Positions 1 to 12,171 are shown, counted from the first letter of the stretch. The stretch: DNA of 64,000 bases from Pseudeuparius sepicola (GCA_963920635.1 OY987298.1:39711787-39775786), one strand, 5' to 3'. Numbers and translations are program-made. The notes: generated from the sequence alone by a model not told the origin.

Positions 1-453
1 CATATGTAATTGTGCAACAAGTTAAGCAATGAGGCATATTGTATGCGACTGCACAAGTTTTGGTAATATTGGTACTGAAATGTTTTAAAGATTTTGAGAT
101 TTCCAAAGTCTCATTTTAGTTATACATTAAGATAATGAGAAATGGTGCAGAAAGTCCATCATCTGTATATCGTAAAAAACAGTAGCGTGCCGTAGGGCCC
201 CCCCCCCCCCCCGCCCTCAGCTCTAACCCGCCTTTTGTGCTCTAGTGCAATTGCAAAATTGTACGTACAATCACGACAATATTATGGTCTATTATTTGTA
301 TTATTTTTGCGTTTTCCCCTGCAAACATTTCCTTTAAAAGAACGATTGGCAACGCTGCTTTTTTCACCACTTTGCTGCGCCGCCGCTCTTGACTTTTATC
401 TTTCAGTCTTTCGCTCTTCGAGTCGTCGTTACCTCCACCTTGCAAGTTCATGA

Positions 454-690
454 CTCACGATTCGTTCTTCTGCTCTCACTGTTTTGTTAAAAATAATTTC
501 TACCATACTTTGCAACTGCCCTGGAGCAGAAAGGTCGTTTAGCAGGTTAAACAAAATTTTGGATTTTCAAAGATGTCCAATTACTCAGGAAAGGACAAAT
601 AACTTATCATTACTTAGTATTGAATCAGAAACAGCGAAATTAATCAATTATGATAAGACAAAAAAAAAATCTGTAAAAACAAGCACCTAG
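454..690 (+). pseudogene. hAT transposase C-terminal dimerisation fragment
   Basis: The frame ending at the stop at 688-690 reads about 70 residues with the signature of the hAT C-terminal dimerisation region: an ERSFSRLNKI block, then QERTNNLSLLSIE. In complete hAT transposases, including the ZMYM1-like group, these blocks close the RNase H-like catalytic domain and mediate dimer formation. No BED zinc finger or catalytic core is visible upstream between the element's left end and this fragment, so the gene is a remnant of an internally deleted copy. The N-terminal limit is not defined. The reading is in the same orientation as the enclosing element. Confidence 0.8.
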
Positions 691-695
691 ACCGT

Positions 696-1277
696 CAGGG
701 CTGGTAGGTTGAAAAATATGAAAATTCCTCAAGAGTAAAGTAACCTTATTTTTAGAACTACAGCAGAATGGCACTAAGAAAAGTTGTTTGGAATCCCAAG
801 ACAATACATCACACTTTCGCATTTTTTATTCATCACGCTGTATAATTTTTATTGTTGAATTCTCATTTATTAAATAACTCTTAAATTGTTGCTGTATTAA
901 AATATTTTTATGTTCCATATACTAATACTAGTTGCTATGTTATGGTTGAAATTGTAGGAGTATTTTACCTGGACACAAAAACCTACAAACTTTGCAGAAC
1001 TTTCAGTAAGATGCTAGTTGAATATACGTTGAACGTATAGTACTGTCATGCTCGAAGGTGTGCCTTAAAATACATAATATCTAACATTATGTATTGTACA
1101 GCGTGATGAATAAAAAATGCGAAAATGATTTTTTTCTTTTGAGTTGGTGGCTGTGAATTCATATTTGACATTGTCTTGGGATTCCACACAACATTTCTTA
1201 GTGTCATTCTGCTATAGTTCTAAAAATAAGGGTACTTTACTCTAGAGGAATTTTCATATTTTTCAACCTTCCCTGTA
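696..1277. mobile_element. Fold-back element inside the hAT element
   Basis: The segment is an imperfect palindrome. The left arm at about 696-842 pairs with the right arm at about 1098-1277, around a loop of roughly 255 bp. Outer ends read CAGGGCTGG on the left and CCTTCCCTGTA on the right, so the right end is of the TACAGGG type and the left end is mutated. The inner ends of the arms, next to the loop, carry a second inverted motif, CAGCGTGATGAATAAAAAAT. The ORF at 640-822 on the minus strand is only arm sequence. It lies just downstream of the hAT transposase remnant. Confidence 0.8.
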
Positions 1278-1973
1278 TACGAATAGATTCAAAATTTTTA
1301 CCGGTGGATTTTGAGTTTAAGCACAAGCATCAACTTTTATTAAGAATAATTTTTTTTGAGAAGTAAAGAAAATTGCCATTTCTGCCCAACTTTCCGGCAG
1401 ACACTGTATACAGGGTTAACTATCACTTAGTACAAAAATTTTTATGGCAGATAAAGAAAAATTAGACTTGCCAAAATAAATTTTCAAAAATTTTCTAACA
1501 TTTGTCTTAAGCCTAAAAAAATTTTTTTTCAAATTGTATTAAACCCCTCAAAAAACGCCGCCTATGGACGCCCGCGCGACATGTCTAAAAATTTCGCGTA
1601 TGTCAATAGCGCGGCGTTGCCACGTCTATCAATTTATCCGAGGATTCACCACAAAATTTCGATTTCCTTTTAAAAACGATTACTTTCTAAGGAACATGTA
1701 GAATGCCTATGAAACACCTACCTTACTGACATTTCCAGGATTGTTTGCACCATTTTCTGTTTTCTTGCTTTTTTACATTAAAAGTCACACAACACAACAT
1801 TCACATTTTCTAAATCTGTTGGGGATCTCTTGGTTTCCCTCTGCTATTCCTTTTGTTTGAAGCGAGGTACTCAGCCTGACGACCACGACGAGGTAGATCC
1901 CCTCCGCCAGGAAAACCCCGAAGGGTAACCAAAAAATCACAACTGCACTAGCACACATTGCACATGCAAAGCA

Positions 1974-3239
1974 CTACAGTAGCTGTTCAAAGAGGCCGCC
2001 GTTAACTTCGATGCACAAATTCACTCGGTTAACTAAAGAAGTCCGGATACGTGCAAAAAGTCCATGATTATTCCGGATTTGAACAGCTGCACCTTCAATT
2101 CGTTCACGTAACTGCTGCTCGTTGGTGATTTCCTGCTCGTACACAATCGCCTTCATGAATCCCCAAATACAAAAATCCATTGGATTCAAGTCTGGTGATC
2201 GCGGCGGCCATGCAATGGGCCCTCCTCTTCCGATCCAACGGTTGGGGCATTGGTCGTCTAAAAGTGCACGAACAGGTCTCGCAAAATGGGCTGGTGCACC
2301 ATCGTGCATAAACCACATGTCATGCAGTACTTGTAGTGGCAAATTATCAAACAAAACATTTGTCAGAAAATACAAGTATCGTTCAGCGTTTAAATTTTCC
2401 GGTAGAATGTATGGTCCAATTAATCGATCTCCATAAACTCCTGCCCAAACATTGATGGAAAACCGACGTTGGAAATTAAACCGCCGAACAGCATGTGGGT
2501 TCTCATCGGACCAAATATGGCTGTTGTGTCTAAAAAAAAAACAACAAAAATTAGAAATATTCACAATTTTGGCGAAGGCGTTAGGATTGACATAGCCAAT
2601 TTTATAATAAATAAAAAAGATAATATGGAAGAGAGAAAGCTATAAGTAAAAATTTACATACGTGTAAACCCCACCACGTGTGAAGCAGCATTCGTCTGTC
2701 CAAAGAATGTTGAAAACAAAGTTTGGGTCTTGGGCGATTCGATCACGTAGCCAAGTGCAGTAGGTCATTCTCACCGGAAAATCATTTGCTTCTAATGCTT
2801 GGACCTTTTGTATGTGATAAGGGTGAAGGCCGTTTTCCCTTAGAATCCTCCATGCCTGTAAATAATTTTATTGTTACATTTTAAGTTTTATGTAGGTATT
2901 AGGTGCAAGCAAAGACAATCCCATCACATGGGATAGTCTTTGGTAGAAGTCAGTTTTATTGGTTTTATTTTACTTGCCTTGTTCTGAGATATTCCCAATC
3001 TCCTTGCAATAGCTGTAGTGCTTATGGAAGGTTGCTCGCCCACCCCTTCGAGCTTGCAAAACACCAGTGTTTCGCATACGTTGTACAATGTTCACGAAAG
3101 TACGTGGGTTAGGCATATTTGCCCTGTTAGGAAAACGAATACGGTATTCTGCTGCAGCTCGATGTGCACTTTCATCGCATCTCCCGTACATTATAACCAT
3201 GTCCGTTAACTCGGCGTTCGAATACTCCTGCATTTTCAC
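1974..3239 (-). pseudogene. DD41D mariner-like transposase, three exons, frameshifted
   Basis: Three exons are readable on the minus strand. Exon 1 (3239 to 2978) encodes an N-terminal helix-turn-helix of the DUF4817 type (YSNAELTDM, then RFPNR). Exon 2 (2855 to 2662) encodes WRILREN-GLHPYHIQ and the first catalytic Asp in ILWTDE. Exon 3 (2529 to 1974) has the second Asp in MHDGAPAH and the third in SPDLNPMD, with 41 residues between them, so the class is DD41D (rosa-like) of the Tc1/mariner superfamily. The exon 2/3 intron is GT-AG. The exon 1/2 intron fits best as GC-AG (AAG/GCAAGT), which keeps phase 0. Exon 1 is 262 nt, one more than the phase needs, and the frame changes between residues RATFHKH and the following STTAIARR reading, so this copy carries about one inserted base and is probably dead. 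The rest of the catalytic region is open. Confidence 0.85.
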
Positions 3240-3340
3240 AAAGACGCTGAACGATTTGCCGCGAAAATCAAGACCAAACTGGGAAATAACGCCATGTTAC
3301 ATTCGCAAATGCCCTCCGTCGGCTACTAGCCAAACTTGAA

Positions 3341-4414
3341 AAGGTTTGTTCCAACAGGACCAATAACCGTGCTCAAGCACGTTCAGCGCATGCGCACTAC
3401 CCCACTGGCTGTTCCAACTGAATTATGTACCTACCGACACGGGGCGATACACGCACTGTTCCAGCCGATTTATGGATCATTTGTGTATCGTCCTTGTACG
3501 ATAAAAACGGTGCCTGGTCTAAAGCAATAACCGCGTGTACTGACATGCGCAGTGTATGGTCGTGTGACAGAGATAAACATTAACCTCATATTTTTGTTTT
3601 TACGTAGATAGTTTTAAATCGATGGCTGGGATCGTGTTTTTTATTTCTTGTTGGGTAGGGCGGGGAATCGTTGAACAATTTTTTAGAGTGAAGAGTGAGG
3701 TTAGCCCACCGAACATTCGGTTAGCCACATATTAAACACGCAGGTTAGGTGCGGTCACAAAACGTGATTTGGTCGATTTGATTCACAATCCGTTCCATCT
3801 GAAATTTTCTTTGGGATCATTTGTTCCAACTCGAATTTACGTACCGTCACAGAACTGTACATGAACTAGATGATAACCCTTAAAGAACGCATGCGCTAGT
3901 TTTGCACCGTTCATGTGCGATCCCAAAGAAAATTTCAGATGGAACGGATTGTGAATCAAATCGACCAAATCACGTTTTGCGACCGCACCTAACCTGCGTG
4001 TTTAATATGTGGCTAACCGAATGTTCGGTGGGCTAACCTCACTCTTCACTCTAAAAAATTATTGTTCAACGATTCCCCGCCCTACCCAACAAGCCAAAAA
4101 CCAACAAGAAATAAAAAACACGATCCCAGCCATCGATTTAAACCTATCTACGTAAAAACAAAAATATGATGTTAATGTTTATCTCTGTCACACGACCATA
4201 CACTGCGCATGTCAGTACACGCGGTTATTGCTTTAGACCAGGCACCGTTTTTATCGTACAAGGACGATACACAAATGATCCATAAATCGGCTGGAACAGT
4301 GCGTGTATCGTCCCGTATCGGTAGGTACATAATTCAGTTGGAACAGCCAGTGGGGTAGTGCGCATGCGCTGAATGTGCTTGAGCACGGTTATTGGCCCTG
4401 TTGGAACAAACCTT
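3341..4414. repeat. 1.07-kb palindrome inside the mariner
   Basis: The left arm at about 3341-3825 and right arm at about 3915-4414 are near-perfect reverse complements, separated by less than 100 bp. The outer ends read AAGGTTTGTTCCAACAGG on both strands, followed by GC-richer sequence (for example the GCGCATGCGC block). The arms give matching mirrored ORFs at 3336-3530 (+) and 4225-4494 (-), which is an artefact of the palindrome and not evidence of a protein. The inner ends of the arms repeat a TTGTTCCAACT motif like that at the outer ends, so the arm itself may be a duplication. No transposase is present. It may be a fold-back element or an inverted duplication; no clear target duplication was found. 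Confidence 0.85.
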
Positions 4415-5123
4415 GTATGTACAGTTAGTTGCCTAGCTAGGAAGTTATGAAATGACGAACGGGGCAACGCGGAGCAGTCGAAAAAACGTTTCATAGACTC
4501 GACCGGGCCGATACGTCGCTTAATTCATACCGCCGAGGCTTCAGAACAATAAATCCTTTATCTATGCTTCAGAAGAGGTTAGATGGTGGACAAGAATTCA
4601 TCAGAGGAGCTCCGGGGGTATTAAGGGAGACGGCTTGTGGTGTCGCGGTAATGAGCTTTCCGCGAGAGTAGGAACCGGTCCGGATACGAGCTAAGGTAAG
4701 GGGAATCTAATAGCGCTGCATCTGTACAGATTCAAATCGATTGTTATTTATGTATTTTTTAAATTTGTTTGAGTAAAAAGGTATTTTCACCGTTCCTAAA
4801 TCAACGGCAACACCGCGGAAAATCACTTCAGCTGTCAGTACCTTCAGAAGCCAAATTGGATGACGTCATTAAAGGCGGGGATTTACAGGGAAAATAGGGG
4901 TCTTTACCCGTTTTTTTAAAGATCGTAAAAAAAATCTAAAAATATTTTTCTATGTTTTCTTAAGCCATCCTGCGCACGTGGTAAAATTTTTTGTACTAAG
5001 TCATAGTTAACCCTGTATTTAGTTTACTTTGTTAAAACAAAAAAATTGTATGACTTTTTTGGACGCCCTTAAAATAGCTCGCCCCTCCCGCCCTTTTACC
5101 CACGGCACGCTACTGGTAAAAAA

Positions 5124-5594
5124 CCATATTATGAAACACCAGATATCGTAAAATGTGTACACGGAAAATAATAAATTTTACACTAAGTGCCTGTATGTAA
5201 ATATTCGTGATTCGTGTAAAACATTCAAATTGTATCAAATCGAAATCGAAAGTGGTTAATTTAACCAGAATCCGTGTGGACCTAATGTGACCACTTTTAG
5301 TGTTTTAATTTTACCAAACCTTATTACAAAGTATGATTACTCTAACGTTTACTCTTCCCATAGAAACCAATTCCTGCGCCCATGACCTGCGCCGGTAATA
5401 AACCATTGTCGCGCTAGCCCAGTCGCCCACGCCGCGCTTTGAGGTTTCCACTCCGTATATTCGCCGGAGTGCAACAGTGCATTGCCCATTAGAATAGAAA
5501 GTGGAAAGGTCAAGGATTCGAGCCAGCAGATGAGGAGCCGGGTTGGGCATTGGCATTCTTCGGGAAGATGGGCGCTTTGGTTAAAATCGAGTTA
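5124..5594. other. Spacer between the two hAT elements
   Basis: No gene is seen. At about 5250-5325 the sequence resembles the right end of the CACTA-like element at 49470-51300: both carry a TTAACCAG block, then GTGTGGAC, then GACCACTTTT followed by GTGT. This may be a degraded fragment of that family. The GC-richer part at 5380-5560 contains only short chance ORFs. Confidence 0.4.
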
Positions 5595-6896
5595 GGTATA
5601 CACAGAGCTGGGTCAATTACAATTAAAAACTGACCAATTACAATTCCAATTACTTTTGTAGGAATGTAATTAGATCCAATTACAACTCCTTTGATATTTT
5701 GAAATGTAATTGAATTACAATTAGAATTACTTGTATATGGAATTGGAATTGATGTAAACAATTACTTTTTCAATTACTTCTTGTTTGCGTTATTTTCTAT
5801 TTTTGTAGACACCAAAATAAGGTAGGTACTTACCTAGTTACTTAAATAACCATAACTGATAACTATATTAAGCATTATTTGTTCTGCGATGCAAAAAAAT
5901 TCTAGTCTTTGAATCTTTGTAAATGGCAAATATTCAAATTAAAATAAATAAAAGTTACAGTATTTTAATGAACAAAACGGATTATATTCAGTAGGTAACA
6001 GTATAATATAGTAATACCTATGTCTAAAAAACACAATGGCCTCACAGAATGCGTTTCAGATTCAAGCTCAACGACTTACAAAAAACTTTAATTTTTTTAC
6101 ATTATGTACCGATGTAAAATTTTACAACCCAACAAACTGACAATTTTTGTATTGAACTAAATTTATGTTATAAAATGTTGTATACAATATTTATAAAGTT
6201 ACAAAATGTAAAATGTATTTCTATCAAAACTGTTTTAATTTTGAATTACTAATCCAATAAATAGTGATAATTCCGTATACCACCTAATGAAGAAAAAAAA
6301 AAAACAGAATTTAAATGTCTATTGTGACGTGGCAATAGGCATTACGAATTGACTATTAATATAGAGATAGAGAATACAGAACAATCGTTATGACTTGCCA
6401 GTGACGCGTAAATAGTAAATGGGAGTGGCATAAGAAAGAAAACGTTATTGCGGACTTTGTCAGTGATGACGCATTTATTTTGCATTGCATTTTGTTGGCC
6501 AGGTTGGCCCAAACAACGTTGCAATATTTCCAAAATCAATCCAGGTTTCCGGTTTCCCCGATTAATCAGCTCGGGCCGTCGCCGGCCGGCACCGCAAGAG
6601 GAGATTGTGTAAGTAATTGTAATTGAAAAAGTAATTGTAATTGGACATGTAATTGTAATTGAAAAAGTAATTGTAATTGAAACAGTAATTGCATTAAAGG
6701 AATTTTAAAAAGGAATTGCAATTCTCAGAAGTAATTGATTTTAAATTACAAGTACAATTCCTTTTCAAAAAGTACTTGATATTAAATTACTGTCTCTATT
6801 TCAAAAGTAATTCCAACTAAGTACAATTCCATGAAAAGAAATTAATTGACAGTTCAATTACTTTCGCCTAATTACTTGCCCAGCTCTTGGTATACA
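5595..6896. mobile_element. Non-autonomous hAT element with AATTAC iterons
   Basis: The element runs from 5603 to 6888. Its ends are inverted copies of CAGAGCTGGG (the last base of the right end is changed), flanked by a perfect 8-bp direct repeat, GGTATACA, at 5595-5602 and 6889-6896. Subterminal regions (about 5610-5780 and 6605-6870) are packed with GTAATTGTAATTG-type motifs in both orientations, as expected for transposase-binding iterons. The central part (about 5800-6600) shows no transposase domain; the short ORFs there resemble nothing I know. At about 1.29 kb it is a deleted derivative that would need a hAT transposase supplied elsewhere. Confidence 0.85.
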
Positions 6897-7665
6897 GGTA
6901 CAATCCCATAGGAAATCCCAACTAAAGCCGAATAATGAGAGATGGCATTGTACTGATTCAAACATACACGATATAGTAGATCAAAACAAATATTTGTCTA
7001 TAGGTTCATATAAGCTGATTCCGTTGCCTGTGGTGCATTCTCTTATGTCAGGCACACTATGTGTCCCATTGTTCAAAATTATTTCACCAATACGCAACTA
7101 TAGAGTTTTTAGAGCTAAAACAGCACGTTGGCACTCATTTTACACTAGAAAACAATATAACTTCGAATGTGCACCCAGGCAACTTAAAGCACATTATACG
7201 CCGATGTTGAGAAAATACTTTAAACACAATGACGTCAAAACCTATAGACGTGGTGCCCCATTGTTAAAATGCCCTTTATTTTGACTCAAATATTAAATAT
7301 ATCCATACTACTCTAAAAACATGCTACAAGCAAAGACAGAAAGTCAACCATCAACCAACTATACACCCGGTAATTCCCGGTTATAGTTCCTCCAGAATCA
7401 CTCTTAGATATCGCATGTTTTTTCTCGTTTGGGGGCGCCGCAAGCATCGGAACCCCACCTGAAGACTCGGGGGATGGTCTAACGACGACAGCCTCCTAGG
7501 CCAGAGTCGAAATAAGTTCGCTACGGCTCGACAAAAAGGGGCAATTTCTGACAATCTCGCGACATTTTCGGAATAATTTAATGGAGCGCTTAGATTGTGA
7601 TTAGTTCTGGGCGTCAAGCGTTTATCAAAACAAACCTGTCTATAGGTTCCGACGTCATTGTTTAA
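6897..7665. repeat. Possible inverted-repeat element around 7222-7665
   Basis: The motif AATGACGTCAAAACCTATAGAC near 7228 is inverted near 7637 (GTCTATAGGTTCCGACGTCATT), bounding about 440 bp. A further GTCTATAGGTTC occurs near 6993 in direct orientation to the 7637 copy. The inverted ends are about 25 bp and no target duplication was seen, so this is tentative. ORFs at 6994-7284 (+) and 7381-7617 (-) show no known domain and are probably chance. Confidence 0.35.
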
Positions 7666-10600
7666 AGATATAAACTATGAAGTACGAGATTTTTCATTTA
7701 TTATAGCAGCTTGAGGGACTTGCGCTGGCTTACCCAACTTAGACAGTGACGTCAAGTTAATGAGAGCGTTACGCGAATTCAAATGAATGCAGGTATCGGT
7801 ACTTCTCTCTATTTTGAAAGAAACAAGGTTAGGTGGATACGTTGAATAAGGTATAAATTTTCTGTACTCTGAACATATTGTACAAAGTTATATATGCTGG
7901 GTTAAAGAGCTATAGAGTTTTAGGCAGGTACCTATTCCATTTTGTTTCGTCGCAGCCATAAATTCTTAATATGAAAAGCTCAAAGGTACCATATTTTACT
8001 GTAAATAATAGTGACATGAAGAAAGCGGCAGCAGCTCTTTATTTCCACGGCCACATTTCGACCTTACTGCGAGTGCCATGCACAATAAATAACCCCCTTC
8101 GACCGGTCCGTATTTATTTTTCAATTCGTGCACCATAATAATCCTCCAGTTTTCTTCCAGTTGTATAATAATACGGTCGAGTATCGAAATGATTTGTATC
8201 CACTTTGCTACATTCGATCTACCATTGTAAAAACATTACTTTATGATTTACTGTCATTGCCGTATCGCGGCCGTCCGTCTTTTTCAATGGAAAATTATAT
8301 CTGCAACTAGGGTTATCTTTAAATAAATGAAAATATTTTGCCGTAATGTCGGTTATCAATTCTCCTATTTATTGTCGGCTACGGTCCCGCAACCAGATTA
8401 ATAACACACTTAAGAAAGTCAAGTTCGCTCTGAAGTGGATGAGATGTAGTCGCAACTTGGTTTTTAACTTCTTCGCTCAATATTTATGTCGTGAATTAAG
8501 TCGTCTGTAAATATTTATGCGAAAGCAGTTTACGCTTCCGAAGATAAAATATTTTTTTGCCAGCGACGCTGTTTACAGCTTAATACAAACACTTCAGACG
8601 CCCATTCCTTATTTATTTACTGCACTTTAAAGTGCCTCAAAATCGTGATATATTGCCCAATTCGAATAATTAGAAAACGAAATATGTGTGGGGGATTTAA
8701 AAATATTTGACCTAGTTTAGGAGAACTTGGAATTTTCTTGGTGTTTGACTCGAATGTCTTTCACGCGTCGCGTTTTTATTGTATGTGATGTAAAACGTTA
8801 TAAAACTATATTCGTAACCGATTAGTTCCTGGTATAAAATTTTAATTTTAAGAATTTTATGCTCGCGTTATTGAGCACAGGGTATAGGAACGCACAGGGT
8901 TTGCGAACCCTTGAATTTATTTTATTCCAAAGCGTCAATGCGATATGTTAAATTATTTTTATCATTTATCCAAATAAAATGTAAATAAATATGTAAATTT
9001 AAAATTTGTTTAGATACTAACGAATCACTGGAGGTCTCCTGGTACTCCTTTTAACAAAAGTAAGAAACTTTTGTAGAAGTTCGTGCGGTTATCCATCGCT
9101 GATGCTTCGTTCCCTGTTCATTTGAATTATCACCAAATTCTATTTCGTGTTTGAAGATCTATTACGTTCCATAAATAATTTCGTCGCAACCAACTATGGA
9201 TAGTAGACTTGCTCAGACATTACACATTAATTTTCTAATGCCTATTTTAAGCAAAGGACAACTATTGAGCTCGGAATGGACTCTAGTCACGAAACAGTTA
9301 ATGCCTAAAACACCTTGTAAATAGAATACTTTTACTGTCCAATATATAGATTAGGTTTCAATAACGATAACGTCGGCTATTTGTTTGCCCGTGGAAACAT
9401 TTCAAGTCCACCTGGTCGTTTTATTTCACTAGTTGGTAAAATAGATGAGTCGATGTACCTAGGTGACCATAACACAACAGGTTCCGTTTTATCATGAGGG
9501 AAATATTTGATTTTTGTTCGGGTCACAGACTTCTACCTGAATAGGTAGAATAGTTAAAATGTTTTCTTTAGAAATATTTTTTTAATTTACCCATTGAAGC
9601 TATAGCAATTATCAAATTCATGGTAAATTGAGACTGACATTTCTAAAGTTTAAAGTAGGTGTAATTTCCATAATAATTCCTGCAACTAGTTTAGGCTATT
9701 AGTTGCTGATTTGAAGACATTCATGCTGCTCATGTTGCATGAAGGGAGGCATTTAACATAAAATCTCCTACCAATTAAACTTAGGAATAGCGCACGGTAA
9801 TTTACGCGTTTTTAATTATTATTCTCGCAGAATGTCACTGTCACGCAAGGGACACGCACACACACCGCCGGTGTGCGGTATAGATCGACTGCTGCGGCGA
9901 TCCATATGTTTATTCAAGTAAAGTCAGGTGACCAGTTAGGTGCGATCCTAGACAAAATATGACTATACTAAAATCAAGCAATACGTACGCCTGGCGTAAA
10001 TAAAACCACGTAAGTATTCATCAATGAAGTTCCGCGATTGGTCGGTAGGCTATAAAATTTCACCAGACTCGGCAACAGATCACAAAAGTGTATTTATGCG
10101 GTTTTATCTTGTTGTTTTCAGCTATTTAGACACTGCCACAAATAATTTTATCGATGTTTTGAACCATTTTAATTAAGCTAATAATTTTTTCCGAAATATT
10201 TTGATGTAAACAATGGTAAAACAAAAATTAAATAAAGGTCGTGCCTCAGTGCGGCCTTGGCGAATATCTCAACGCACGTGCTCTTGTCTACGCCATTCGT
10301 AAGAGTTGCTCGACTTTAGTATAGGTAGACCAGTAAGTAATAATAAATGACATTGTAAACATTGTAATCATTCAATATATACAATTATTCCAAATCACGG
10401 CTCATTCTGTTGCTGGTGGCGGTTTCTCTTACATATTTGGAAAACTTGCCTATAATTATATTTTATCTAGGATTGCGACGATACTTTCCGTTGACTATCA
10501 TTTGAGGCTTAAATATTTTTAAATTAAATTGTTCTATTGTGCAGATTTCACTCTCCGATTACTGACGGAAACATAGTCTCGAGTCACTATTATGTGGCTG

Positions 10601-10742
10601 AATTTTCTCTATCTGTGCTCTGTTATTGGCATGATAACACACCTCTTCCCATCGCCTTTAATGTTGTAATCTCTCAAGAAAAGTTTGAGTGTGTCTTGTG
10701 TGGGGTTCTTAAGTTTGATATGATTTTTCGAATGGGTAGGTA
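7666..10742. other. Unassigned, mostly non-repeated DNA
   Basis: I see no long inverted or direct repeats and no convincing exons here. The composition alternates between AT-rich tracts and better-balanced islands, for example 8000-8620 (repeated ATATTTATG-type words and GC-richer patches), 9830-9910 (CACACACACCGCCGGTGTG) and 10230-10330. This pattern, beside dense transposon clusters, resembles intergenic or intronic sequence kept free of insertions. The ORF at 10537-10809 is not similar to anything I recognise and runs into the start of repeat X. Confidence 0.4.
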
Positions 10743-11399
10743 TGGTTTAAATGGAGTTACTTGGAGCAGCATAAAAACCTTTGAATTTTATACGGGTGAT
10801 TTCTGCTGATAAGTCTGGTATTTTTACCAGTAGTAGAGCATGGTAAATGTTATGAAATAAATCGCGCCCCCTATATCACTGTGTTTCAAGTGAGTTCATT
10901 TATATTTTACCAGGGTAGCTCGAGAACAGGCGCCTCGGCAATAAAAATACGAGACAAAACACTTTTTCACCCATATTAAATCGCACCTGGTATTATTAGC
11001 AGTAAGAAGAGATGAAGGAGACAGAAACGATAGATATTGTAGTAAAAACAAGTGACTGCATGCTCTAATAATATAATATTATCACCAATACTTTCATGGG
11101 TTACACTGTGCAACGAAATGCGGTGGATAGGCGTGCTATAATTTCACAGATCTTAAGAATACTTGCGTAAATAGTTAAAATCGATATGGCTTTTTAGAGA
11201 CTTTTTGCGACAATATTATAATGGTGCATTAACCTTTACGTTGTGTTTGACGACAACCTTAAAAAAAACCTTTAAAGTAAAATATTATGTTGCTTGTAAA
11301 ATATGTATACTTTTGAAAACTGCGTGACGCTTATGTCCTATATTCTTTTTGTGACGCCAATTAGTTTTTTATGCTGTTTCAAGTGGCTTTAGAAATACT
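10743..11399 (+). repeat. Interspersed repeat X, copy A
   Basis: About 657 bp, uninterrupted. It starts TGGTTTAAATG and ends TTTAGAAATACT, and closely matches 46137-46807 and the two halves flanking the CACTA-like insertion (49118-49467 and 51303-51622). Shared internal landmarks include ATTTTTACCAGTAGTAGAG, GTAGCTCGAGAACAGG, GGTGGATAGGCGTG and CTTTACGTTGTGTTT. There are no terminal inverted repeats and no coding capacity. Its class is unknown; a Helitron-like or LTR-derived unit are options I cannot separate. Confidence 0.85.
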
Positions 11400-12171
11400 A
11401 TAATACATCTTATTCCCGGCTCTCCGCCCTATTTTGATTTTTAAACTAAACAAAAAGGTTTGTAAGATCGAATAAAAATTCGAGTCTAAGCAGAAGCTCA
11501 CAACCAACAACGGTTAGTTAGAACTATATAATACCTATGTATACCTAATGAAATGCTTTTATAGCGCTGATATATTATAGATTCGGCTGCGTTTAATGTT
11601 TTACCTTTATGGTATCTCGTTTCCCATTTTTGGCGTTACCTACTAGAGTTGCATTCAGCGACTTTAAATAAAACAGGTCTTGTCACGACTACGCTAACCA
11701 TATCTTACCCATATTCCTTACTTAGTTGAAGTTTACATGAATTTGTTTATTCAATATAGCTAATAATGTAACCGGCAACGGACCGTTTTTATGCTGGGGG
11801 AAGCAGAAATCGTGAACCTATAGGCCATGGGAAATACGAAAATATTCAATACACACACGCTATGAGCCAACTTGAGCTGGAAACGTGTGGACTTCCCGTT
11901 TAGTTCTATCGCCACGTGTATATGTTATTTTAAATTTTATGGTTTTATAGATAATTCAAGTAACAACTTGTTTATACATTGTTTATACTGTGTTTTGTCT
12001 ACTCAGACCATGATATATTGCCAATGCCATATATGGACCTACCTCTGTCCCATCAATTTAGGTATCATCACGTTATTTATTGAATTTTTGAGTGTGAGCA
12101 CTGTAATGGTTAGCAAATTATCATCTAATATCTATGCATGTATACCAGTTTTGACTCGCCCGATGCGCGTA
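11400..12171. other. Unassigned DNA before a palindrome
   Basis: No repeat partner or exon is evident in the window. The plus-strand ORF at 11872-12384 is unremarkable, and its C-terminal third is simply the left arm of the palindrome at 12172-12712. Confidence 0.35.

Larger units (their letters stand above)
1409..5017 (-). mobile_element. DD41D mariner-family transposon, interrupted
   Basis: Inverted ends of about 36 bp beginning TACAGGGTTAACTAT lie at 1409-1444 and 4982-5017, facing each other across the transposase exons (1974-3239) and a later palindrome (3341-4414). Subtracting that palindrome leaves about 2.5 kb. The ends share the TACAGGG start with the window's fold-back elements. 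That these ends belong to this transposase is inferred from their symmetrical placement; other insertions near 1300-1408 make the left flank messy. The immediate left flank, GACACTGTA, looks like the end of another element. Confidence 0.65.
172..5123. mobile_element. hAT element with 8-bp target duplications
   Basis: The termini at 180-196 and 5100-5115 are inverted copies of CAGTAGCGTGCCGT. They are flanked by an exact 8-bp direct repeat, GTAAAAAA, at 172-179 and 5116-5123. An 8-bp duplication with ends beginning CA is the hallmark of hAT transposition, and the only transposase piece belonging to it (484-690) is hAT-like, so the assignment is well supported. The element is about 4.9 kb but swollen by later insertions: a fold-back at 696-1277 and a mariner at 1409-5017, itself interrupted. 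Just inside the left end is a run of 15 C (198-212), and C-rich sequence also lies inside the right end (about 5090-5104). Most of the transposase gene is missing, so this copy cannot be autonomous. Confidence 0.9.

Noticed and set aside
3336..4494. Two matching ORFs on opposite strands (TGPITVLKH-QRMRTTPLAV in both)
   Set aside because: They are the two arms of one palindrome; the mirrored frames follow from the inverted repeat and are not evidence of a protein.
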